A stretch of DNA of 64,000 nucleotides, taken from the NCBI RefSeq assembly GCF_002940685.1, contig NZ_PNFP01000001.1:545994-609993 (forward strand), read 5' to 3'. A model generated the notes under the pieces. It was not told the DNA's origin. It worked only from the letters and a program-made list of their open reading frames with translations, and searched no databases. The position numbers were made by a program, and so were the translations under genes. Positions 22,273 through 30,518 of the stretch are shown piece after piece. This stretch comes from Ensifer adhaerens (GTDB lineage: Bacteria > Pseudomonadota > Alphaproteobacteria > Rhizobiales > Rhizobiaceae). How positions within the stretch are numbered: the stretch's first letter is position 1; the number at the start of each line of letters is the position of its first letter.

Positions 22273-22718
22273 GCCAACGCCTCTCCGCAGTCCCCATGGA
22301 TCTGGATAGCGCGAACGAGTTTGTCCGCAGGCTCCACAGGCATCACCAGCCCGTGGTCGGCCACAAGTTCAGCCTTGGGGCGGTGAAGGCAGAAGAGATT
22401 GTAGGGGTGGTGATAATCGGACGGCCGGTGGCTCGTCTGCGTGACGACGGTTGGACGCTGGAGGTAACTCGCCTCGCTACGGACGGCACAAAGAACGCCT
22501 GCTCATTTCTATACGGCGCAGCTGCTAGGGCTGCGTTCGCCTTGGGCTACAGACGCATAGGCACGTACATTCTTGCCAGCGAACCAGGAACCACCCTGAA
22601 CGCGGCAGGCTGGCGTCTCGTTGGTGAGGTGAAGGGCCGTTCTTGGTCGTGCGCCTCTCGCCCTCGCGTCGACAAGCACCCCACACAGGACAAACTGCTT
22701 TTTGAGAGGTGCTCATGA
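22269..22718 (+). CDS. XF1762-family protein (GNAT-like)
   Basis: 149 residues from the ATG at 22269. The motif LDSANEFVRRLHRHHQPVVG then GHKFSLGAVK, VVIIGRPVARLRDDG, ATDGTKNACSFLYGAA, RIGTYILASEPGTTL defines the XF1762 family, found in many phages and probably an acyltransferase-like fold. Substrate unknown. Coupled to both neighbours. Confidence 0.75.
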   Translation: MSQRLSAVPMDLDSANEFVRRLHRHHQPVVGHKFSLGAVKAEEIVGVVIIGRPVARLRDDGWTLEVTRLATDGTKNACSFLYGAAARAAFALGYRRIGTYILASEPGTTLNAAGWRLVGEVKGRSWSCASRPRVDKHPTQDKLLFERCS

Positions 22719-23053
22719 AGAACTGGGCCGCAATCCAGACAGAAAGCGCCAGGCGAGAACGCCGCCAACTCCTCTTCAAAGACATGACATTCGAACAGGC
22801 ACAGGCAGCAGCGAAAGAGAAAAGAGTGCCAGCAGGATCGGTCTGGCACTGGTCAACGGGAAATATGTACGGGCCGATTGGCTCGATGGAGAAAAACAAT
22901 GGGCCAGCCATGTCCATGGACAAAGAGAGAAACATCAATCGTCCACCTTCTGTCTCTCGGCATGACAGCCAAGGAGATGTCGAGGGAGACGTGTACGAGC
23001 CCCAATACACTCACGAGCGCTATTCAGATCATCAAGTTGAAGGCTGGCGTTAG
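22715..23053 (+). CDS. Hypothetical protein, C-terminal half doubtful
   Basis: 112 codons from the ATG at 22715 (ATGA overlap). The first 60 residues are credible (KNWAAIQTESARRERRQLLF, MTFEQAQAAAKEKRVPAGS). After 22899 the frame overlaps the LuxR-like gene and becomes unstructured. A third frame here (LALVNGKYVRADWLDGEKQW) also reads like protein, so a frameshift near 22840 is possible. Confidence 0.4.
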   Translation: MKNWAAIQTESARRERRQLLFKDMTFEQAQAAAKEKRVPAGSVWHWSTGNMYGPIGSMEKNNGPAMSMDKERNINRPPSVSRHDSQGDVEGDVYEPQYTHERYSDHQVEGWR

Positions 23054-23108
23054 GGGAACTGCTGCCGGCGTTGTCGCCCTCGCACTCCGGGAAGGATGGA
23101 TCCAGTGA
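22899..23108 (+). CDS. Small LuxR-type helix-turn-helix protein
   Basis: 69 residues from the ATG at 22899, GGAG seven bases upstream. WTKRETSIVHLLSLGMTAKE, then CTSPNTLTSAIQIIKLKAGV, is a GerE/LuxR DNA-binding domain with no receiver or sensor part. Followed by the GcrA-like gene, it forms a pair of transcription regulators late in the early operon and may help switch on late genes. Confidence 0.65.
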   Translation: MGQPCPWTKRETSIVHLLSLGMTAKEMSRETCTSPNTLTSAIQIIKLKAGVRGTAAGVVALALREGWIQ

Positions 23109-23575
23109 ACGTTCATACAGTTGATCTCAAGAAAGCTGCAGAACTCTGGGCACAGAATGTTTCTGCCTCGCAGATCGCGGCCATGTTCGGGGTTACCCGG
23201 TCGTCTATCATCGGTTTCACGTACCGGAACCGTGAAATGTTCCCAAAGAAGCCGAAGAAGGTTTCGGAGCGACGCATTCGCGCCGAGGCTCGGGCTCTCA
23301 TGCCTAAGCGCCCTAAGCCAGAGAAAGCGCCGAAGCTGCCGAGCCCTCAGAAGGTCGCCAAGATCGAGGCAAACGAATACGACACCTCAAGAGCGGATTT
23401 CCAGAAGCCCCTTCACCTCCTGTCATCGTGCGAATGCCACTGGCCGCTGAATGAGGGCTCACCCTTCATGTTCTGCGCCGCCGAGACCGACGAAGGGCAG
23501 AGCTTCTGCACCCAGCACAAATTGCGGGCATACCGTCCGCGGATCAAGGCAGAGCGCGAGAGGGATGCGGCATGA
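23105..23575 (+). CDS. GcrA-like cell-cycle regulator
   Basis: 156 residues. GTG at 23105 is chosen (GTGA overlap; GGAAGG nine bases upstream); ATG at 23096 is too close to that site. N-terminal LWAQNVSASQIAAMFGVTRS matches the GcrA DNA-binding helix. C-terminal CHWPLNEGSPFMFC and EGQSFCTQHKLRAY match its sigma-binding end. Host GcrA acts with sigma-70 at GANTC-methylated promoters; the phage copy may tune late transcription to the cell cycle. Confidence 0.8.
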   Translation: MNVHTVDLKKAAELWAQNVSASQIAAMFGVTRSSIIGFTYRNREMFPKKPKKVSERRIRAEARALMPKRPKPEKAPKLPSPQKVAKIEANEYDTSRADFQKPLHLLSSCECHWPLNEGSPFMFCAAETDEGQSFCTQHKLRAYRPRIKAERERDAA

Positions 23576-23901
23576 CAACGATGGTCGAGAAGGTGGCCCA
23601 AGCAATCGCGGACAACATCAACGCGGGTCTTCCAGATGGCGTCGAGATCGATACTCGGTATGCGGCACTGGCTGCTATTGAGGCGATTGATAATGAAACC
23701 CCCTTGGACATATGGGAGGCGGCTAAGCGAACTTGGTCAGTCACAACGTCGGCGCACTCTAGCGACATCGACGATATCGCTCACGCTCTCAACGCAGAGC
23801 GCCACCGCTGCATCTCCATAGCCCAATCCATAGACCCCCATAACGAAGCAGAAGCCCACCTTATCGAGACCATCGTGAGGCGAATTAGGGGTGAAGGATG
23901 A
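23572..23901 (+). CDS. Hypothetical phage protein, 109 residues
   Basis: Starts MTTMVEKVAQAIADNINAGL, contains DTRYAALAAIEAIDNETPLD and ends in a helical HLIETIVRRIRGEG. The opening resembles many phage early proteins of unknown role. ATGA overlaps at both ends. Confidence 0.55.
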   Translation: MTTMVEKVAQAIADNINAGLPDGVEIDTRYAALAAIEAIDNETPLDIWEAAKRTWSVTTSAHSSDIDDIAHALNAERHRCISIAQSIDPHNEAEAHLIETIVRRIRGEG

Positions 23902-24074
23902 GCCCAGAGAACAGAGCTTGGGTCAGGACGATCTTCGACATCATCATAGCATCCGTAGTTATAGCATTGATCAAATGGTCAACAGACGGCGCCATTAGCA
24001 TGAGCGTTGAGTTCTATCTGGCCGTCATGGCTCTTTCACTCGCACATCGCGCCAATATCAAGACAGGTGAATAG
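23898..24074 (+). CDS. 58-residue two-span membrane protein
   Basis: ATG at 23898 (ATGA overlap, AAGG upstream). Two hydrophobic stretches, IFDIIIASVVIALIKW and VEFYLAVMALSLAH, are joined by an acidic loop. Far from the lysis genes, so an early membrane function such as exclusion is more likely than holin. Confidence 0.55.
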   Translation: MSPENRAWVRTIFDIIIASVVIALIKWSTDGAISMSVEFYLAVMALSLAHRANIKTGE

Positions 24075-24680
24075 ATGGTCTCCAAATCCGCCAAGCTCCG
24101 CAGCCACAGAATCAAGCAACGCCAATACGCCGGCCGTCCCAAGAAGGAAGGCGTAGAGCGCTACACCAACGGCGAGATCAAGCATTTCGAGCGGGAGAAA
24201 GAAGTGAGAGCTGTTGTCATGGAGGCGCGAGACCGAGTGCATGGCAACGCGATCGACAACGCCAGCCAGTACGCCGGATACGTCCTCGGTCGCATGTTCC
24301 TCGATGGAAAGATCACCCAGTGCGAGCGCGAGGCCGGTGATGAGTATGCCATGCGCATGATCCGCTACTATGGCTTGACGGGCATTCCGTTCCCAAGCGC
24401 GAGAGCCCAGAACCTACACAGTATTAAAGGTTTCGATGGCGAAACGACCTCTGAGCGCGCAAGAATGGCCCGAGAAGCATCGAACCGAATGATGGAGCTT
24501 GAGGGCATATTGCTTCGTCTTGAAGATGGACCGAGAGTAAAGCAGACGGTCTACAACACCTGTATTCAGGACTATGACATCATGCGTACTATGAGCGAAT
24601 TGCAGTTGTCCTGGCTAAAGAGGGGATTGCAAGAGCTTCACTGGGCTATGGGTCTTGCCAAATCGAAAGCGGCGGGATAA
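24075..24680 (+). CDS. Hypothetical phage protein, 201 residues
   Basis: Starts directly after the previous stop. Basic N-terminus (KLRSHRIKQRQYAGRPKKEG), then helical segments (ASQYAGYVLGRMFLDGKITQ, MMELEGILLRLEDGP). Such proteins occur just before terminase in several alphaproteobacterial phages. It could be a late-gene activator by position, but no motif confirms it. Confidence 0.5.
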   Translation: MVSKSAKLRSHRIKQRQYAGRPKKEGVERYTNGEIKHFEREKEVRAVVMEARDRVHGNAIDNASQYAGYVLGRMFLDGKITQCEREAGDEYAMRMIRYYGLTGIPFPSARAQNLHSIKGFDGETTSERARMAREASNRMMELEGILLRLEDGPRVKQTVYNTCIQDYDIMRTMSELQLSWLKRGLQELHWAMGLAKSKAAG

Positions 24681-24818
24681 GTTTATTGCATGAATAGGGC
24701 TTTGCCCTCAGAGATCGGGAAGCGAGCCTAGACCCATCGGCCTGATACGGCGTTAAGCTGCGCTGGTGGGAGGAGTTGATTACTCACATACGCCGTTGAG
24801 CCCTTCCCGAGCATCCAC

Positions 24819-24847
24819 GCCCCGCCCTGAGAGATCAGAGGCGGGGC
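24819..24847. other. Strong hairpin with GAGA tetraloop
   Basis: GCCCCGCC-CTGA-GAGA-TCAG-A-GGCGGGGC: 12 pairs, one bulged A, GNRA-type loop. No T tract follows. It precedes the gene at 24867 by 19 bases and lies about 550 bases before the small terminase. It may regulate translation or stability. The region 24681-24866 shows no gene. Confidence 0.6.
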
Positions 24848-24866
24848 ACATCATTTGGAGAGGGCG

Positions 24867-25022
24867 ATGAACGAGAACATCGGATATCTCAAGCTCATCC
24901 AGAAAGAGCCGCGCACCTGGCGCCTCTTCGACGCCGACGGCAAGGTTCTTGACCAAGGCGACTGTGTACGCTGCACCCAGAGCGCGATCAACCGCGACAT
25001 GCGGATAGCGACGATCCATTGA
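24867..25022 (+). CDS. 51-residue hypothetical protein
   Basis: ATG at 24867 with GGAGAGGG upstream. Product begins MNENIGYLKLIQKEPRTWRL and contains CVRCTQSAINRDMR. Composition is normal coding. Function unknown. Confidence 0.55.
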   Translation: MNENIGYLKLIQKEPRTWRLFDADGKVLDQGDCVRCTQSAINRDMRIATIH

Positions 25023-25093
25023 ATAAGCCCAGCCCGCCACCCGGCTGGCTCGGCCCCTGGTTCGGAAAGCCCAAGCCCTCAGGAGGGAAGTGA
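25019..25093 (+). CDS. 24-residue Pro-rich micro-ORF
   Basis: TTG at 25019 overlaps the previous stop (TTGA), and its TGA shares a base with the next ATG (TGATG). Product begins MNKPSPPPGWLGPWFGK. Supported by the coupling pattern only. Confidence 0.4.
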   Translation: MNKPSPPPGWLGPWFGKPKPSGGK

Positions 25094-25299
25094 TGGATCG
25101 CCCAGACCTCCGAGCCTTCCAACTCAGGCAGGAACTTCAAATGCTCTTGCGGCAGATCACAGACGAAGGCTCCCCGATGGATTCGGGCGGCGGCCTCGGC
25201 TCTGAGGACATCTGGTGTGTCGTTGACGGCCATCAGTTCCACATCCAGATCAGCCACGACGTCAAGCAGCTCGCGGCCAAGCCAACAACAGGGAAGTGA
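25093..25299 (+). CDS. Hypothetical phage protein, 68 residues
   Basis: ATG at 25093 with AGGAGGG upstream. Begins MDRPDLRAFQLRQELQMLLR; later GSEDIWCVVDGHQFHIQISH. No family recognised. Confidence 0.55.
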   Translation: MDRPDLRAFQLRQELQMLLRQITDEGSPMDSGGGLGSEDIWCVVDGHQFHIQISHDVKQLAAKPTTGK

Positions 25300-25300
25300 G

Positions 25301-25414
25301 ATGAGCACCTGGCGCCGGTTTCTGTCCTGGCTGGGCTTTCGCCGGCCGGCGGTCCATCAGCCGTTTGCGGTTCTGAAAACAGAGAGCAAACAATGGCTCG
25401 AAACCCAAACCTGA
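25301..25414 (+). CDS. 37-residue hypothetical protein
   Basis: ATG at 25301, overlapping the small terminase gene by 22 bases. Amphipathic start MSTWRRFLSWLGFRRPAVHQ. May serve mainly to couple translation to terS. Confidence 0.4.
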   Translation: MSTWRRFLSWLGFRRPAVHQPFAVLKTESKQWLETQT

Positions 25415-25734
25415 AGCCTTTCGTCAAAGGCCAGTCGGGCAACCCAGGCGGCCGGCCCAAGGGATTGGCTGCGAAGGCGCGCGAACACGCTGACAGGGCG
25501 CTCGACGTTCTGACGACAGCGCTTGCTGACGCGGATGCAAAGGTTCGCATCGCTGCGGCTCGCGAGATCCTTGATCGAGGCTACGGCAAGCCGGTGACGA
25601 TGACGGCCGACGTATCGAGGAAGCTAGACGAGATCGATGACGATACACTCGATAGTGCAATCGATGCCCTCCGAGCAGCGACAGGCGTTGCTGATGAAGC
25701 TGGTGAGGGAGAGGGAGCGCCGACAGCGCATTAA
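25393..25734 (+). CDS. terS: Small terminase subunit-like protein (DUF5681)
   Basis: 113 residues. The N-terminal NPNLKPFVKGQSGNPGGRPK is the DUF5681 signature seen in genes just upstream of large terminases. The middle is helical (ADRALDVLTTALADADAKVR, AAREILDRGYGKP). It would recognise phage DNA for packaging. It overlaps terL by 71 bases. Confidence 0.75.
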   Translation: MARNPNLKPFVKGQSGNPGGRPKGLAAKAREHADRALDVLTTALADADAKVRIAAAREILDRGYGKPVTMTADVSRKLDEIDDDTLDSAIDALRAATGVADEAGEGEGAPTAH

Positions 25735-27073
25735 CCGGCTGCGGGACTATGTGCCGTATGCAAAGCAGGTCGAGTTCCACGAGGCAGGAGCTGCCTACCG
25801 CGAACGCCTGTTCATGGCGGGCAACCAGCTCGGCAAGACGCTCTCCGGTGCGGCTGAAGCTGCAATGCACCTCACTGGGCAATATCCGGACTGGTGGCCT
25901 GGTCGCCGTTGGGATCGGCCCATCACGATGCTTGCCGGCTCGGAATCATACGAACTGACCCGCGACGGCGTGCAGCGCTTGTTGATCGGGCCGCCTCTCA
26001 ACGAAGAGGACTGGGGCACTGGCTATATTCCGAAGGCTGCCATTGTGGACACCACGCGCCGCGCTGGCGTGTCTGGCACGCTCGATAGCGTCACGGTTCG
26101 GCATCAGTCGGGTGGAACATCGACAATCCTTCTCAAGGCATACGAGCAGGGTCGCGGCAAGTGGCAGGCAAACACGGTTGATTATGTCTGGTTCGACGAA
26201 GAGCCTCCGGAAGACGTCTATTTCGAAGGGATAACGCGAACCAACGCCACCGGCGGCTCGATCGCCGTCACGTTCACGCCTCTCAAGGGCATGAGCACGG
26301 TTGTCGCGAGGTTCATCATGCCGGGTGAGGACGAGGGCGCCAAATACCGCACCGTCACCACCATGACGATCGACGACGCGGACCACTACAGCGAAGAGGA
26401 GCGGGCGCGGATCATCGCCAGCTATCCGGCGCATGAGCGCGAGGCACGCACAAAGGGTGTCCCGTCGCTCGGCTCTGGCCGCATCTTCCCGGTCTCGGAA
26501 GAGAGCATCACGGTTGCGCCTTTCGAGATCCCGAAGCACTGGGTTCAGATCGGCGGCCTCGATTTCGGGTGGGATCACCCGTTCGGCGCCGCCGGCTGCG
26601 CATGGGACCGCGACGCGGACGTGTTCTATGTGACGAAGGAATACCGCGAGCGCGAGGCAACTCCGCTCATTCACTCCGGCGCGCTGAAGCCCTGGGGCGC
26701 CTGGCTGCCGTGGTCATGGCCTCACGATGGCCTGCAGCACGACAAGGGCAGCGGCGAGCAACTGGCGGCGCAGTACCGCGGCCACGGCCTCAACATGCTG
26801 CCAGAGCGCGCCACGTTCGACGATGGGACAAACGGTGTCGAAGCCGGCTTGGCCGACATGCTGGACCGCATGCAGACGGGACGGTTCAAGGTCTTCTCGA
26901 CCTGCACGCACTGGTTCGAAGAATTCCGGCTTTATCACCGGAAAGACGGGAAAATCGTGAAAGAGCGCGACGACGTGATTTCGGCTTCGAGATACGCGCT
27001 GATGATGAAGCGTCACGCTGAGATTGAGAGAGCGCAAGTTCTCGTCATGCCTAAACGGGAATGGGTTGTTTGA
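25664..27073 (+). CDS. terL: Large terminase subunit
   Basis: 469 residues from the ATG at 25664. ATPase: Walker A AGNQLGKT (52-59), Walker B YVWFDEEPPED (near 173-183). Nuclease: an RNase-H-like domain with GGLDFGWDHPF (near 300) and late Asp in ERDDVISASRYALMM. It pumps DNA into the capsid and cuts the concatemer. Stop overlaps the portal start (TGATG). Confidence 0.92.
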   Translation: MPSEQRQALLMKLVRERERRQRINRLRDYVPYAKQVEFHEAGAAYRERLFMAGNQLGKTLSGAAEAAMHLTGQYPDWWPGRRWDRPITMLAGSESYELTRDGVQRLLIGPPLNEEDWGTGYIPKAAIVDTTRRAGVSGTLDSVTVRHQSGGTSTILLKAYEQGRGKWQANTVDYVWFDEEPPEDVYFEGITRTNATGGSIAVTFTPLKGMSTVVARFIMPGEDEGAKYRTVTTMTIDDADHYSEEERARIIASYPAHEREARTKGVPSLGSGRIFPVSEESITVAPFEIPKHWVQIGGLDFGWDHPFGAAGCAWDRDADVFYVTKEYREREATPLIHSGALKPWGAWLPWSWPHDGLQHDKGSGEQLAAQYRGHGLNMLPERATFDDGTNGVEAGLADMLDRMQTGRFKVFSTCTHWFEEFRLYHRKDGKIVKERDDVISASRYALMMKRHAEIERAQVLVMPKREWVV

Positions 27074-29223
27074 TGGCTGCACGCGACAAGGCGATGGAAG
27101 AGGACGAGATCAAGGCTCTCGTCACGGCAGAGATTCGCGACGCCGAACTCTATTTCCGTGATGACGTGGTCCAGAACCGCGAACGCGCCATCAACTACTA
27201 CAACGGCGAGATGCCCGACACGCCGGCCGCCGATGGTTGGTCCACGTTCAAGAGCCGTGATGTGTCAGACGTGATGGGCTGGGTTCTGCCTGGCATCATC
27301 CGCGTGTTCTCGGCATCCGACCGCATGGTCAACTATGAGCCGCGGCGCCCGGGTGACGAGCAGTTCACGGACCAGGCGTCCGACTACGCGAACTATATCT
27401 TCTGGGTCGACAACAACGGCTATCGCATCCTCTGGGACGCGACGCATGACAGCCTGTTGCTCGCCGACGGCATCGTGAAGACCTATTGGGACGACAGCGA
27501 GGAATGCGAATACTCGGTGCATTCCGGGCTCACGGCCGAGCAGGTCATGCTGCTGACCGACGAGGAAGGCGTTGAGATCACAGCGCAGGGTGAAGGTGAG
27601 CCCTACGTCGATGTCGACCCTATGACCGGCGAGCAAGTCGAAATCCAGACCTACGATGTGAAAATCAAGCGCGTCACCATGCAGGGGCGGCTGCGCGTCG
27701 AGACCGTCGAGCCGGAAAACTTTCTGGTCGACCGGAATGCAATCTCGATCGCCGATGCGCGCTTCGTCTGCCACCGCGACCCGCATGTGACCCGCTCGAA
27801 GCTGATCGAGATGGGCTTTGACAAGTCTATCGTCGATAGCATCCCGCGCTATACCTTCGGCTATTCGCAGCTCTCGGAAGAGGCGACGGCGCGCGACCCG
27901 AACGTCGTAACCGACAACATCGGCGACAAGTCGATGGATCGCGTCGAGCTTTACGAATGCTATGTGAAGGCTGATGTGAACGGCGACGGCATCGCGGAGA
28001 CAGTGCTGGTCTACTACGCGGGCGGCAACGGCGCCGGCACGCTGCTTGACTGGGAAATATGGGACGACGATCTGCCGTTTTCGCAGATCCCCTGCGAGCC
28101 GGTGCCTCATCGCTTCGTCTCGCGATCGCTTGCCGGCGAGGTCATGGACGTTCAGCAGATCAAGACGGTCCTGTTCCGTCAGATGCTGAACAACCTGTAT
28201 CAGGTGAACAACCCGCAGAAGGACATCGAGGCGGGGTCCGTCCTGAACATGAACGAACTGGTCAACCCGACGATCGGCGGGGTACTGATCCGAAAGGCAG
28301 GGTCGCAGCCGATCAAATACAACGTCGTGCCGTCCATCTTCGATTCCGCGCTCGCCGGCATCCAGGCGATGGATAACGTGACAGAGATGCGCACGGGGGT
28401 TTCGCGCGCCACGATGGCCCTCGACCCGATGACGCTGCAGAACCAGACGGCCACGGCCAGCCAGAACCAGCGGGACAGCGCCTATTCGCAGATCGAGTTG
28501 ATTGCCCGCAACCAGGCGGAACTGGGTTGGAAAGACGTGTTCGCGAAGATCCTTCGCCTGATCGTGAAGCATCAGGACAGGCCGCGCACCATTCGCCTGC
28601 GTGACCAGTGGGTGGATATGGATCCCCGCCAGTGGAACGCCGGGATGGATGCCGTCATCAACGTTGGTCTTGGCACTGGCTCGCGCGACCGCGACATGTC
28701 GATGCTCAACATGATCCTGCAGAGCCAGATGGGCATCACAGACCGCTTCCAGGCATCGGGCATGACCCAAGAGGCCTTGGACATGGTGCCCCGCATCAAG
28801 AAGACGCTTGTCAAGCAGGCTGAGGCAGCCGGCATCCGCAATGGGGACGACTTCTATCCAGAGATCACGCCGGAGCGCCTGCAGCAGATCGCACAGCAGC
28901 AGGCCGACGCGGCGCAGCAGCCAGACCCGAAGGTTGCCGCCGACATGGCGAAGTCGCAGGCGGACATGGAGCTGAAGAGAGAAAGCCAGCGGCAGGATAC
29001 GATGCTGAAGCAGGAACAGATTCGATCTGACGCCACCCTTAAGCGCGAGGAAATGGCTATAGATGGCGCACTGAAGCGCGAGCAGTTGAACAAGGAAATC
29101 CAACTGAAGCGCGAGCAACTGGCCGCCGAATTGGCCTTGAAGCGAGATACCGCAGTTCTCGGCGCGGCAGTCAAAGGCGCCTCTGCCTCGTCTGAGGTTC
29201 ACGTGGGCGGGGAGCCTGGCTGA
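27073..29223 (+). CDS. Portal protein, P22-like
   Basis: 716 residues from the ATG at 27073; ATG at 27061 lies inside terL. P22-type portals are long with a helical barrel; here the last 100 residues hold repeated LKRE units (LKRESQRQDTMLKQEQIRSD, LKREQLNKEIQLKREQL), a probable coiled-coil barrel. The core has WVLPGIIRVFSASDRMVNYE and HRFVSRSLAGEVMDVQQIKT. It forms the dodecameric DNA gate. Confidence 0.85.
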   Translation: MAARDKAMEEDEIKALVTAEIRDAELYFRDDVVQNRERAINYYNGEMPDTPAADGWSTFKSRDVSDVMGWVLPGIIRVFSASDRMVNYEPRRPGDEQFTDQASDYANYIFWVDNNGYRILWDATHDSLLLADGIVKTYWDDSEECEYSVHSGLTAEQVMLLTDEEGVEITAQGEGEPYVDVDPMTGEQVEIQTYDVKIKRVTMQGRLRVETVEPENFLVDRNAISIADARFVCHRDPHVTRSKLIEMGFDKSIVDSIPRYTFGYSQLSEEATARDPNVVTDNIGDKSMDRVELYECYVKADVNGDGIAETVLVYYAGGNGAGTLLDWEIWDDDLPFSQIPCEPVPHRFVSRSLAGEVMDVQQIKTVLFRQMLNNLYQVNNPQKDIEAGSVLNMNELVNPTIGGVLIRKAGSQPIKYNVVPSIFDSALAGIQAMDNVTEMRTGVSRATMALDPMTLQNQTATASQNQRDSAYSQIELIARNQAELGWKDVFAKILRLIVKHQDRPRTIRLRDQWVDMDPRQWNAGMDAVINVGLGTGSRDRDMSMLNMILQSQMGITDRFQASGMTQEALDMVPRIKKTLVKQAEAAGIRNGDDFYPEITPERLQQIAQQQADAAQQPDPKVAADMAKSQADMELKRESQRQDTMLKQEQIRSDATLKREEMAIDGALKREQLNKEIQLKREQLAAELALKRDTAVLGAAVKGASASSEVHVGGEPG

Positions 29224-29465
29224 TGACCATGGACAAAGAGTTTCTTGCCCGTGAGGCCGTGAGGCTTCGCGACGACCCCGTGTTTCGTGAAGCGCTGGCC
29301 CGGATCCGAGGTGATGCCGTTGAGCGTATGATCCAGACCCCGGCGGCCGAAACGGACAAGATCACCGAATTGCAGGCGCTAGCGCGAGCCTGTGACCGCC
29401 TCCCGAGCGAACTCGAGGCGATGATCCAGAGCGCCCAACCGCGACAAGTTCCCCGCGCTGTATAG
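29223..29465 (+). CDS. Hypothetical head-module protein, 80 residues
   Basis: Start overlaps the portal stop (TGATG). Helical, beginning MTMDKEFLAREAVRLRDDPV with AETDKITELQALARACDRLP. A small gene of this type often lies between portal and scaffold in related phages. Confidence 0.6.
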   Translation: MTMDKEFLAREAVRLRDDPVFREALARIRGDAVERMIQTPAAETDKITELQALARACDRLPSELEAMIQSAQPRQVPRAV

Positions 29466-29479
29466 CAAAGGAAAGTCTT

Positions 29480-30499
29480 ATGACTGACACAGCTACGACC
29501 TCCCCGAGCGGGACCGTAGAACAAGCCCCCATGTCTTTTGATGCGGGGGTCGATGCCATTGAAAATCTGCTGTCCGACGACCCTGAAATGGATCTCGAAG
29601 GCGCAGGTGAGGCGCAGGCCAAGGAAGGCGACAGCGTTCAAGCCCAGGCTGAAGACGATGAGCCTGATCTGGTCCTTGATGACGATGACACAGACGAAGC
29701 AGCGGACGTTGCAGCCGATGCCTCTTCGGAACCCGCAGACGGCGTGATCATCACGCTTCAGGGCGGTGAGAAGATCAGCTTAGGCGATCTGAAGCGCAAC
29801 AATCTGTATCAGCGTGACTACACCCGCAAAACCGAAGAACTGAAGCAGCAGCGCGAGCAGTTGCAGCAGGAATTCGACAAGCGGGCGAGCGACGCGGAAA
29901 ACGATATCCGCCATCGACGCGATTTCATTCTGGACAACTGGAAGCGGTTTATCCCGCAAGAGCCAGACCGGGCAATGATGGACGAGCGGTCGGAAAAGTT
30001 CGACCCGATCGGCTATCTCCAGGCAAAGCAGAACTACGACGACACCGTCGCGGAGTTCAACGCCATGCACTCTGAGCGCGTGAACGAAGCCAACACGGCC
30101 GCTGAAAAGCAGAAGGCCGATGCGGAAGAGTTCGCACGTGAGGAGTGGGGCAAATTCCTCGCAAGCAACAAGCGTCTGCAAGACGAGACCAAGCTGAAAG
30201 CTTTCCGGGACGACGTGAAATCGATCGGCATCGAGCACTACAAGCTCAATGCCGAAGAGATCAAGTCCGTCACCGATCATCGCTATATGCAGGTTCTCGC
30301 CGACGCGATTGCCTATCGCAAGCTCGTCGCCAAATCCCAGGCGGCGAAGCAGGAAATCACTGCCAAGCCCAAGCTGCGCCAGCAGCAGCGGATGTCTCCG
30401 CAAACCGTCCAGTCCCGAGACCGTCAAGGCCGATTCGAGAACGCGCGCCAATCCGGCAGCCTCGACGCTGTCGCGCGATCCATCGAAGACCTCATCTAA
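29480..30499 (+). CDS. Scaffolding protein
   Basis: 339 residues. The N-terminal 90 are acidic and disordered (DDEPDLVLDDDDTDEAADV); then YQRDYTRKTEELKQQREQLQ begins a long coiled coil. The C-terminus is basic and Gln-rich (KPKLRQQQRMSPQ), suited to bind the coat protein. Position directly before the capsid gene supports a scaffold role. Confidence 0.8.
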   Translation: MTDTATTSPSGTVEQAPMSFDAGVDAIENLLSDDPEMDLEGAGEAQAKEGDSVQAQAEDDEPDLVLDDDDTDEAADVAADASSEPADGVIITLQGGEKISLGDLKRNNLYQRDYTRKTEELKQQREQLQQEFDKRASDAENDIRHRRDFILDNWKRFIPQEPDRAMMDERSEKFDPIGYLQAKQNYDDTVAEFNAMHSERVNEANTAAEKQKADAEEFAREEWGKFLASNKRLQDETKLKAFRDDVKSIGIEHYKLNAEEIKSVTDHRYMQVLADAIAYRKLVAKSQAAKQEITAKPKLRQQQRMSPQTVQSRDRQGRFENARQSGSLDAVARSIEDLI

Positions 30500-30518
30500 C
30501 GTCTGAAGGACAATCACC

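Noticed and set aside
27265..29202. 645-codon minus-strand ORF opposite the portal gene
   Set aside because: Long only because of codon bias in the portal gene; His/Arg/Asp/Val-rich without any motif.
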